Source of the DNA: a bacterium BMS3Bbin05 | Lineage (GTDB): Bacteria > Nitrospirota > Thermodesulfovibrionia > Thermodesulfovibrionales > BMS3Bbin05 | DNA: 39,219 nt | Direction: 5' to 3' | NCBI GenBank assembly: GCA_002897855.1 | Contig: BDTO01000057.1 | Location: 1 to 39,219, forward strand | Part shown: in pieces, positions 32,728 through 39,219 of the stretch | Numbering within the stretch: the stretch's first letter is position 1 | How the letters are laid out: the number at the start of each line of letters is the position of its first letter | Notes under the pieces: model-generated | Databases searched by the model: none | What the model was told of the DNA's origin: nothing | What the model saw: only the letters and a program-made list of their open reading frames with translations | Made by a program: the position numbers and the translations under genes

Positions 32728-32736
32728 TGCTATAAT
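32728..32736 (+). promoter_or_regulatory. extended -10 promoter of the second sensory operon
   Basis: TGCTATAAT: a perfect TATAAT (32731-32736) with an upstream TG. The -35 (tggatt, 17-base spacing) is weak, as is common with an extended -10. The expected start is near 32743, giving a 5' leader of about 60 bases. Confidence 0.55.
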
Positions 32737-32772
32737 TCAGGAGATGCATTTATGGCCGCTTACTGTATGTGT

Positions 32773-32789
32773 GTCAGAAGATTTCTGAC
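32773..32789 (+). promoter_or_regulatory. 17-bp inverted repeat in the leader of the sensory operon
   Basis: gtcagaa-gat-ttctgac has perfect 7-bp arms around three bases. It is within the predicted 5' leader, 16 bases before the ATG, so it may be an RNA hairpin near the ribosome-binding region or a protein operator. Confidence 0.45.
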
Positions 32790-32804
32790 TGGATCAGGTA
32801 TTGT

Positions 32805-33737
32805 ATGAAAAAAATCACTTTCCTTATATTGGCAGCGTTTCTGCTTTTCATTCCTATTGAGAAGTCTGATGCATCGTCCGTTAAGACCATTGGTCTTATC
32901 TATAGCGCCGATCTGTCTTTTTACAGGATAATTCATGGCGCGGTCATAAAATATCTGAATAAATATGGTGTTGATACCAGGAAAATAAAATTTATCAGAC
33001 AGAGACCGTTTCCGGATGTGGTTTCCTGGAACAATGCGGCGCGCAAACTGGTAGTTTACGATTCAGATATCATAATAGCATATGGTTCAGGCGCTGCCGA
33101 AGCGGCCTTTTCGGCAACGTCGTCCATACCGGTTATATATGGGGCCATTGATCACGGTCTGTCAAAGATAAAGAAAATAAAAAATGGATATGGCAGCTCA
33201 TACACTGTTCCAATCGCAAGTTTTATAAGGTATTTGAGAGAAGCAAAAGATGTAAATAACCTTGCTGTAGTCTATTCTCCTTTTGAGCCTGATACAGTAG
33301 TTCAATACAGGCAGTTCAGGCAGATTTGTAAAGAGCTGTCTATTAATGTAACCGGGATACCCGTTAAGAGTGTAAGTGATATAGAGAGTATGCTCAAATT
33401 AGAGCAGTTCGATGCATTGTTTTTAACCGGAAGCGCTATTGTAAATTACAGGATTAAGACAATTTATGAAATATGCAGGGGGAAAAAAGTGCCTGTTCTG
33501 TCAATTTTTGATGGGACGGAAGAATATTCATTGCTTACGATTACACCTGACGCCGACAGGATAGGAAGGGCAATGGCCCATATCATATACAAGCTGATAA
33601 CCGGCCGCGGTCCAGTGAAGAAAAGGCATGTATTGGTTACAAAGACAAAGATTTATTTTAATCTCAGGCTTACAACCGAACTGGGTTTGAGAATTCCTAT
33701 GAGGCTGGTTACATCTGCTGATAAGGTAATAAAATGA
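32805..33737 (+). CDS. periplasmic binding protein, ABC_sub_bind (TrpX-like) family
   Basis: A 310-aa protein from ATG 32805, with a signal peptide (KKITFLILAAFLLFIPIEKSDA). It shows VKTIGLIYSADLSFYRIIHGAV, DIIIAYGSGAAEAAFSATSSIPVIYGAI, NNLAVVYSPFEP, FDALFLTGSAIVNYRIKTIYEICRGKKVPVLSIFDG and a late MAHIIYKLITGR, the pattern of the COG2984 family. No ABC permease or ATPase is nearby; instead a second binding protein and a histidine kinase follow with overlapping ends. It is probably a ligand-binding input to the kinase rather than a transport subunit. Confidence 0.82.
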   Translation: MKKITFLILAAFLLFIPIEKSDASSVKTIGLIYSADLSFYRIIHGAVIKYLNKYGVDTRKIKFIRQRPFPDVVSWNNAARKLVVYDSDIIIAYGSGAAEAAFSATSSIPVIYGAIDHGLSKIKKIKNGYGSSYTVPIASFIRYLREAKDVNNLAVVYSPFEPDTVVQYRQFRQICKELSINVTGIPVKSVSDIESMLKLEQFDALFLTGSAIVNYRIKTIYEICRGKKVPVLSIFDGTEEYSLLTITPDADRIGRAMAHIIYKLITGRGPVKKRHVLVTKTKIYFNLRLTTELGLRIPMRLVTSADKVIK

Positions 33738-34642
33738 AGAGAAGTATTATTTTTTTAAGTGTTCTCCTGAGTTTGTTCATGCTTATTTGTCCCGATCCAT
33801 GTAAGAGTGAAGATAAATCTCCGGGAAAAGAAGGTATTCTTATCGGTCTCATCCCGGAAGAGAATATTTTTAAACAGATGGAAAGATACATGCCTCTTGC
33901 CGGTTATATTTCCGAAAAGATCGGGAGGAAAGTAAAATTTACAATTCTGAGTAAATACGGCGATATTATAGACAGGTTCAATTCAAGAGGTATGGACGGC
34001 GCTTTTCTGGGGGGTCTGACTACGGTCATAGCATATGAGAAACTGGGGGTCATACCGCTTGTTACGGTTGTGGATACTGAAGGGAATGCGACGGTCAGGG
34101 GGCATATTATCGTCAGGCGCGACGGTGTTATAAATTCTCCGGATGACATGAAGGGCAAGATAGTGGCATTTGTGGACAGGGCTTCGATAACAGGTTATCT
34201 GTTCCCTGTGGTTTATATGAAAGAACACGGGATTAACAATATCAGAGATTTTTTTTCGGAAGTTTTCTTTACCGGCAGTTGTGATGCCTCAGTATACGCT
34301 GTGCTGGATGGCAGAGCGGATGTGGGTTTCGTTAATGAGACAGAGCTGAGAGATATGATCAGTTCTGATGTTACGATCAAGAAGGAACTCAAGATTATCG
34401 CAACATCTCCGGATATGCCGAATGTGACCTTGAGCCTTAGTAAGAGAATATCTGAAAAAATGAGAAAAAAATTACTGGACACATTACTCGATATTTCGAA
34501 TAACAGTAAAGGAAGAGAAGTACTGAAAAGGTTTGGAGCCGGAGGATTCAGGCGAGCTTCAGTAAATGATTTTACCCCCGTTTACAGGCTCCTGAAGAGT
34601 TTGAATGTAAACGTAAAGGAGTACAATTACAGGAATAAATGA
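33734..34642 (+). CDS. periplasmic binding protein, PhnD-like
   Basis: A 302-aa protein with a signal segment (MKRSIIFLSVLLSLFMLICP). The PhnD-type pattern is clear: ILIGLIPEENIFKQMERYMPLAGYISEKIGRKVKFTIL, GAFLGGLTTVIAYEKLG, VRRDGVINSPDDMKGKIVAFVDRASITGYLFPVVYMKEHGI and SCDASVYAVLDGRADVGFVNE. These normally bind phosphonate or phosphite for ABC import, but here the gene overlaps a sensor kinase by four bases and no transporter is present. Kinases with PhnD-like inputs are known, so a sensory role is inferred. Confidence 0.85.
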   Translation: MKRSIIFLSVLLSLFMLICPDPCKSEDKSPGKEGILIGLIPEENIFKQMERYMPLAGYISEKIGRKVKFTILSKYGDIIDRFNSRGMDGAFLGGLTTVIAYEKLGVIPLVTVVDTEGNATVRGHIIVRRDGVINSPDDMKGKIVAFVDRASITGYLFPVVYMKEHGINNIRDFFSEVFFTGSCDASVYAVLDGRADVGFVNETELRDMISSDVTIKKELKIIATSPDMPNVTLSLSKRISEKMRKKLLDTLLDISNNSKGREVLKRFGAGGFRRASVNDFTPVYRLLKSLNVNVKEYNYRNK

Positions 34643-36606
34643 AGAAGAAGGTTATAAAGGCATTATTTATGCTGTTTCTTCTGTTTGCAGTTGGAGGCGG
34701 TTTTGCGTTTATCTCACTCAGGCAGATCAGTAATGATCTCAGGACCCTTGTAGAACTTCACCGTGTAGAGATTATCAGGCAGGATTTGGTAATAAATGTC
34801 CAGAACGTGCAGAGCAATCTCTTTACTGTGGGAACCGGTTTTGGTAAGGAACTGGATGAAATAGTAGGAAGTGTAGTGTCTCTTGACAAGGCGATTAATA
34901 AATGCAGTGGTTGTCACCATCGGCCCGCTATCAAAGAAAAGTTAGATGGAGTGCGGGATCTGATCGGGCAGTATAAGGAGGCGCTAAGCGCTTATATTAC
35001 TACGACCGCCAATGAGCAGAGGGTTAAGAGACTTAAGATGGTAACCGCCAGAATAGGCGATATGATCCTCGCACAGACGCGCGATATGGCTTTCATAGCA
35101 AATATCGGGCTCCAGAGAAAAACTGAAAGAGCCGTTAACAAGGTGGTATTAATACAGAAACTTATTATTGTTATGATGTTAGTAACGATGTTCATCGCCT
35201 TGATTGTTGCAGCTTATCTGACCAGGCTTATTACATTACCATTGGGCAAGCTCTCAGTGGCTGCAAAGGAGGTCGCAGCCGGCAATCTTGGTTATACCAC
35301 CGATTATACGGATGACACTGAATTCGGTGGCTTTGCAAGTGCATTTAATGAAATGAGTAAATCCCTCAGGGATAGCCATGAGAAGATTCTGAGTTATACG
35401 AACCGGCTCTCGATGCTGACGAGGGTAACTGTGGCATTATACAGTTCGTCGACCAACAATGAATTATTGGACGAGGCGGTCAAGGGAATAAAGAGTCTTA
35501 TCAATGCCGAGCGCGTGGATATAATCCTTATGGACAAGGATAAAAAGACGTGCAGTATTACATCGTCCCATCCGGGGAAAGGCGAATACCGTATAAGTGA
35601 AGACAGGTTATCGAAGATATATGAACACTCTAACAGGAGGGCTGCCATCCACAATGAAGTAATGGAGGATATGCAGCTGTTAAGCGATATAGCCAATGAT
35701 TTCAAGGTGGATAATTTCATGGTAGTATGGCTCAGACGTAAGGAGGAATTCAGTGGTGCACTGAGGATTATTAACAGGGCAAATGGAAGATTTGACACCG
35801 AAGATTTGCGGATAGTCAGCATCTTTGCCAACAATTTCACTGTTGCCCTTGACAATATCCATCTTTACGGTGATCTTAAGAAAAAAATTGATGAACTCAA
35901 AGAGGCTCAGCAGCAGTTGGTCCAGGCGGCAAAGCTGACAGCCATAGGCCAACTTGCATCAAACGTTGCACACGAAATCAATAACCCTCTTACAAGTATC
36001 CTGGGTTTTGCCGAGCTGATCAGGGATGAACAGGATATCAAGGTAATAATGAGAGATATAGACATCATACAACAGGAGTCTCTGAGAGCCAGAGATATCG
36101 TTAAACAGTTGCTGGAGTTTTCCAGGAAGAGATCTCTCGAACTTAAAGATACTGATATTAATGAAATTTTAAGGGACGTGCTGAAGTTGGCAGCTTTAAA
36201 TGTCAAGTCAACCGGAATAATAATTAAGGAGAACTATAAAGAAATACCTTATGTTCTTGCAGATGGTAATCAGCTGAAACAGGTATTTATTAACTTCATC
36301 AACAACGGCATTGCTGCCATGGGCAGGGAAGGGGTGCTTAACATTGAGACCGGCATACGGGACAGCGAGGTATATGTCAGTATTTCGGACACCGGGGGCG
36401 GGATCGATAAAGAAGTCCTGCCCCACATATTTGAACCCTTTTTTACAACCAAGGCCGATAAGGGGACAGGACTGGGATTGTCGGTAAGCTACAATATAAT
36501 TGATGCGCACGGCGGCAGGATTAATGTGAAAAGTGAGAAGGGGCAGGGTACCAGGTTTACAATCGTATTGCCCGTCAGGAAAGGCGTTTTACGTGGATTT
36601 CTTTAG
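34639..36606 (+). CDS. sensor histidine kinase with periplasmic CXXCH haem motif
   Basis: A 655-aa protein. Membrane helix 1 (ALFMLFLLFAVGGGFAFISL), then a helical periplasmic domain with CSGCHH at residues 89-94, a covalent haem c site. Membrane helix 2 (LIIVMMLVTMFIALIVAAYL), a HAMP region, a GAF-like domain (LINAERVDIILMDKDKKTCSITSSHPGKGEYRIS..) and a coiled coil lead to HisKA (LASNVAHEINNPLTSILGFAEL, phospho-His at about 445) and a HATPase (NGIAAM, DTGGGI, GTGLGLSVSY). No response regulator is adjacent. The last 32 bases overlap the convergent DtxR gene. Confidence 0.9.
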   Translation: MKKKVIKALFMLFLLFAVGGGFAFISLRQISNDLRTLVELHRVEIIRQDLVINVQNVQSNLFTVGTGFGKELDEIVGSVVSLDKAINKCSGCHHRPAIKEKLDGVRDLIGQYKEALSAYITTTANEQRVKRLKMVTARIGDMILAQTRDMAFIANIGLQRKTERAVNKVVLIQKLIIVMMLVTMFIALIVAAYLTRLITLPLGKLSVAAKEVAAGNLGYTTDYTDDTEFGGFASAFNEMSKSLRDSHEKILSYTNRLSMLTRVTVALYSSSTNNELLDEAVKGIKSLINAERVDIILMDKDKKTCSITSSHPGKGEYRISEDRLSKIYEHSNRRAAIHNEVMEDMQLLSDIANDFKVDNFMVVWLRRKEEFSGALRIINRANGRFDTEDLRIVSIFANNFTVALDNIHLYGDLKKKIDELKEAQQQLVQAAKLTAIGQLASNVAHEINNPLTSILGFAELIRDEQDIKVIMRDIDIIQQESLRARDIVKQLLEFSRKRSLELKDTDINEILRDVLKLAALNVKSTGIIIKENYKEIPYVLADGNQLKQVFINFINNGIAAMGREGVLNIETGIRDSEVYVSISDTGGGIDKEVLPHIFEPFFTTKADKGTGLGLSVSYNIIDAHGGRINVKSEKGQGTRFTIVLPVRKGVLRGFL

Positions 36607-37225
36607 CAATATCAGGATCCAGCGCTACCGTTGTTTCATCTATTTGAACAACTATCGATGGTTTCCTTTGCAAGAGTTTGATGTTACTTCCGGCAATTAT
36701 CCCGATTGAATTAAGGCGGTTTAACCTCTGTGGGTCCGAAGATACAATGAAAACTATCTTGCCGACCTGTCCGACCTCGAAATTATTGAGCCTGGTGACA
36801 ACAGGAGCAACGTTGACCCTGTATTTTTTGCAGCACTCTCCCCTCGGTATTGGTTTCCCATGAGGACAAAACGGCGGATGTCCAAGGAATGTACATACAC
36901 TGTCGGTCAGTTCACTGCTCAGTATGTGTTCCATCTTGCATGCATCCTCATGGATAGTCGCCTTCTTCAGGTCAAAAACGTCGGTAAAGAGCCTTTCTGC
37001 AAGTCTGTGCCTCCTGATGAGACCTTTCGATATTTCCCTGCCTGTACTTGTGAGCTGGACTTTGTCGCCTTCAATTCTGATCACGCCCTCATAAAGCATC
37101 TTCTCCAGGACAGTATCGACATCTTCATCTTCGGAGGAAAGTTTGAATCTGTTAAGATCATTCTTATCCTCTTCTTCCAGTATCCAGAGGAGTTCGAGGG
37201 CTTCGTCTATTCTTTCCTTGTCCAT
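36575..37225 (-). CDS. DtxR/MntR-type metal-dependent regulator with FeoA-like domain
   Basis: A 216-aa protein. The N-terminal part is a winged helix (LELLWILEEEDKNDLNRFKL..VLEKMLYEGVIRIEGDKVQLTSTG), the middle is the DtxR dimerisation and metal-binding domain (IRRHRLAERLFTDVFDLKKATIHEDACKMEHILSSELTDSVCTFLGHPPFCPHGKPIP), and the C-terminus (GQVGKIVFIV..LNSIGIIAGSNIKLLQRKPSIVVQ) is FeoA/SH3-like. It should bind Fe2+ or Mn2+ and repress metal uptake. An additional Cys pair (GECCKK) follows the PHGKPIP block. Its ATG directly follows the rnhB stop. Confidence 0.87.
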   Translation of the reverse strand: MDKERIDEALELLWILEEEDKNDLNRFKLSSEDEDVDTVLEKMLYEGVIRIEGDKVQLTSTGREISKGLIRRHRLAERLFTDVFDLKKATIHEDACKMEHILSSELTDSVCTFLGHPPFCPHGKPIPRGECCKKYRVNVAPVVTRLNNFEVGQVGKIVFIVSSDPQRLNRLNSIGIIAGSNIKLLQRKPSIVVQIDETTVALDPDIAKEIHVKRLS

Positions 37226-37849
37226 TCAGGCATCTCCATACGGCAGGGACAATGACATAACAGGTGAAAAAGAACGCCTGTGAATCGGGCATGGACCGTA
37301 CTCATTAATCTTTTCCATGTGTAATTTTGTCCCATAACCGTTGTGTTTGTCAAAACCGTAGACCGGGTATAGTGTATGATAATGTTGCATGATAGAGTCC
37401 CGTACATACTTGGCGATTATGGAAGCGGCAGCAATTGAAGCGCTCCTGTTATCACCTTTTATGAGGGATTTCTGTGCAATGTCACAATTTTCGAGTGTTA
37501 ATGCATCAATCAGTAAAAGCCGGGGAGTTACGGACAGGTCTTTGACTGCAGCGGTCATAGCCTTTTTCGTAGCATTAAGAATGTTCACTTTATCAATTTC
37601 CGTGGAGTCGATTATACCCACACCGATTGAAACCGATTTTGATACGATATCCCGGAAGAGGGATTTTATCCGTTTTCGGGTAAGCTTTTTGGAATCTTTT
37701 ACACCCGGTATAATGTCGTTTTCCCCCAGTATAACAGCAGAAGCAACAACCGGACCTGCAAGAGGCCCCCTGCCTGCTTCATCTATGCCGGCTATAATAT
37801 CAAACCCTTCAGCCCTGATACGGCTGTCAAACAGGAAAATATCACTCAC
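37226..37849 (-). CDS. rnhB: ribonuclease HII
   Basis: A 207-aa enzyme. IIAGIDEAGRGPLAGPVVASAVIL holds the catalytic DE pair, with DSKKLTRKRIKSLF, LLIDALTLEN, the KGDNRSASIAAASIIAKYVRDSIM block and a late YGFDKHNGYGTKLHMEKI. It removes RNA primers and single ribonucleotides from DNA. The frame runs upstream into rplS, so the start is placed at GTG 37849, just before the conserved part; no strong ribosome-binding site is visible. An eight-codon frame (ATG GCG CTA..) ending in TGA overlaps that start and could couple translation. Confidence 0.93.
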   Translation of the reverse strand: MSDIFLFDSRIRAEGFDIIAGIDEAGRGPLAGPVVASAVILGENDIIPGVKDSKKLTRKRIKSLFRDIVSKSVSIGVGIIDSTEIDKVNILNATKKAMTAAVKDLSVTPRLLLIDALTLENCDIAQKSLIKGDNRSASIAAASIIAKYVRDSIMQHYHTLYPVYGFDKHNGYGTKLHMEKINEYGPCPIHRRSFSPVMSLSLPYGDA

Positions 37850-37886
37850 GGTATTAAAGATGGTAGCGCCATGATATGTACAGCGC

Positions 37887-38237
37887 TTATTTTCTCCTGA
37901 TATCCTTCTCTCTGATCTTGGCGCTTTTACCCTTCTTTCCCCTGAGGTAATAGAGTTTGGCCCGCCTGACCACACCCCTCTTGATCACCTTGATTTTGTC
38001 TATAATAGGAGAGTGTAAAGGGAAAATCCTTTCAACACCAACACCAAATGAAATCTTTCTTACTGTAAAGGTCTCCCTGGTTCCACTTCCCTTTCGCGCT
38101 ATAACCGCTCCTTCAAAGTGTTGTAATCTTTCCTTGTCACCTTCAATGACCTTTACATATACCCTGACCGAGTCACCGATATTGAAATCCGGTATATCTT
38201 TCCTGAAAGATTCCTCAATTGCCTTTATCCTGTTCAT
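37887..38237 (-). CDS. rplS: 50S ribosomal protein L19
   Basis: A 116-aa protein matching L19 throughout: [63 protein letters not shown] and [21 protein letters not shown]. It binds 23S rRNA near the subunit interface. Start ATG 38237 lies 23 bases inside the end of trmD, preceded by GAGGAACTC within trmD. The rimM-trmD-rplS order is standard. Confidence 0.97.
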   Translation of the reverse strand: MNRIKAIEESFRKDIPDFNIGDSVRVYVKVIEGDKERLQHFEGAVIARKGSGTRETFTVRKISFGVGVERIFPLHSPIIDKIKVIKRGVVRRAKLYYLRGKKGKSAKIREKDIRRK

Positions 38238-38970
38238 GCTTGAGTTCCTCCTTTATCTTATCAAAAAGTATTTTATCATCTTTATCAAGTTTGATGTCCT
38301 TAAACAGATCAGGTCTCTTGATCAGTGTGTTCCTGAGCGCCTGCTTTCTTCTCCAGAACCGCACTTTTTCATGATTGCCCGACAAAAGTACTTCGGGCAC
38401 ATCCATGCCTCTTATCCGCCTTGGCCTCGTGTAATGGGGATAATCAAGAATACCCCATGAAAACGATTCTTCCCTCGACGAATTTTCGTCTCCCAGAGCG
38501 CCCGGGATGAGCCTTGTAATGCTGTCTATTATAACCAAAGCGGCCAATTCTCCGCCACTCAAGATGTAGTCTCCTATCGAGATTTCTTCATCTACCACAC
38601 ATTTTATCCTTTCATCAATTCCTTCATAACGCCCACATATGAAAAGCATGGCTTCGCATGAATCCCTGAGCTGCTCTGCCTTTTTCTGTGAATAGGGCAC
38701 CCCCGGGGGAGACAGGTGTATGACTTTCCTGTTTTTATTATCTTCCCGAATATGTTCTACGGCTTCTATTACAGGTTCTGCCTTGAAGACCATGCCTGCA
38801 CCACCGCCATAGGGGTAATCGTCAACCTGCTTATGACGGTCGTGAGTAAAATCCCTCAGGTTGAATACCCTGAAAGATACAAGGGCTTTGTCCTCCGCCT
38901 TTTTTAGTATCCCGGTATTGAAATATGTCTCAAAAATGGAGGGAAAAATTGTTAGTACTTCAAATATCAC
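38215..38970 (-). CDS. trmD: tRNA (guanine-N1)-methyltransferase
   Basis: A 251-aa SPOUT-fold enzyme: [84 protein letters not shown], and a C-terminal arm with the [18 protein letters not shown] block. It methylates G37 of tRNAs reading CNN codons, preventing frameshifts. It overlaps rimM by 11 bases upstream and rplS by 23 bases downstream, so the four genes are co-transcribed. Confidence 0.96.
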   Translation of the reverse strand: MIFEVLTIFPSIFETYFNTGILKKAEDKALVSFRVFNLRDFTHDRHKQVDDYPYGGGAGMVFKAEPVIEAVEHIREDNKNRKVIHLSPPGVPYSQKKAEQLRDSCEAMLFICGRYEGIDERIKCVVDEEISIGDYILSGGELAALVIIDSITRLIPGALGDENSSREESFSWGILDYPHYTRPRRIRGMDVPEVLLSGNHEKVRFWRRKQALRNTLIKRPDLFKDIKLDKDDKILFDKIKEELKHEQDKGN

Positions 38971-39219
38971 TTAACAGTCCTTTAACCGGATGGATTACAA
39001 TACGGTTTCCTTTGATATCTATTTCCATAATTACATCCTCTATCGCAGGAATCAATACTTCCCTGTCATTGTCTACCACTGAATAGACATCATTACTGCC
39101 GGTTTCGAGTATATTATTTACCTTTCCCAGATACCGGCCTGCGTCGGTATACACTTCGAGGCCGATTATCTGGTAATGATAATAACTCCCCTCGGGTGGC
39201 TCAGGACTTTCCGACTCAG
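38960..39219 (-). CDS. rimM: 16S rRNA processing protein RimM, C-terminal part
   Basis: Partial: the gene runs off the right edge. The frame is open to 39219 and reads [20 protein letters not shown], then [39 protein letters not shown] and [12 protein letters not shown]. This is the PRC-barrel half of RimM, which assists maturation of the 30S subunit head. The ATG at 39154 is internal to the gene and not its start. Only about 86 of the usual 170 residues are inside the window. Confidence 0.93.
   Translation of the reverse strand, partial: ESESPEPPEGSYYHYQIIGLEVYTDAGRYLGKVNNILETGSNDVYSVVDNDREVLIPAIEDVIMEIDIKGNRIVIHPVKGLLSDI

Noticed and set aside
36860-37255. plus-strand ORF opposite the DtxR gene
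   Set aside because: It lies within the reverse complement of a clear DtxR/FeoA protein and has no ribosome-binding site.

Overview
The window looks like a chromosomal segment from an anaerobic, Gram-negative, cytochrome-rich bacterium. It encodes a heptose-nucleotide enzyme of LPS synthesis (rfaE2), Tat and Sec exported multihaem c-type cytochromes, CcdA for cytochrome c maturation and an RseP/CdsA/UppS/Dxr envelope block. The gene families and the many small 'gtcattctgaa'-type palindromic repeats suggest Nitrospirota (Thermodesulfovibrionia-like) or Desulfobacterota. This placement is an inference from gene content; no rRNA, tRNA or CRISPR array was seen.

Layout. (1) 1-3.4 kb is accessory DNA: a possible RHS-type C-terminal tip with a polytopic membrane protein behind it, an RHS-repeat fragment cut off by a MITE, a CW-motif Cys-rich protein gene with a TGA at a tryptophan position, and a Phd/PIN toxin-antitoxin pair. 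(2) 3.9-5.8 kb holds an M56-type membrane metalloprotease with a partner of unknown function and a 52-aa ORF. (3) 6.1-14.8 kb is the centrepiece: two paralogous small membrane proteins, a five-motif cytochrome c, a Tat-exported ferredoxin-like protein with four [4Fe-4S] sites, an NrfD-like quinone-site membrane protein, a 13-haem membrane-anchored cytochrome, a cytochrome b, and then, from its own promoter, a histidine kinase with a CXXCH motif in its sensor domain plus a NarL-type regulator. (4) 15-21.5 kb holds an M18 aminopeptidase, a methyltransferase, a minus-strand MOSC-mog-ccdA operon and a secreted FG-GAP-like protein. (5) 21.5-31.5 kb is housekeeping: uppS-cdsA, dxr-rseP, a thioesterase, a Nudix hydrolase, rfaE2, mfd and a TPR lipoprotein. 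(6) 32.8-36.6 kb is a second sensory operon: two periplasmic binding proteins and a histidine kinase that again carries a periplasmic CXXCH motif. (7) 36.6-39.2 kb, minus strand, is rimM-trmD-rplS-rnhB followed by a DtxR/FeoA regulator.

How it fits together. The 7-12 kb genes plausibly build a periplasm-facing membrane complex that moves electrons between the quinone pool (NrfD and cytochrome b) and a chain of about 18 c-haems, comparable in parts to the Hmc complex of Desulfovibrio and the Cbc complexes of Geobacter. The adjacent haem-motif kinase suggests that expression is tied to redox state or a haem ligand. Its first gene and the upstream 52-aa ORF share a promoter with the same 20-bp imperfect palindrome at the same distance from the -10, suggesting one regulator for both. 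Five families of small inverted-repeat elements fill nearly all larger intergenic gaps, with tandem, nested and internally expanded copies.
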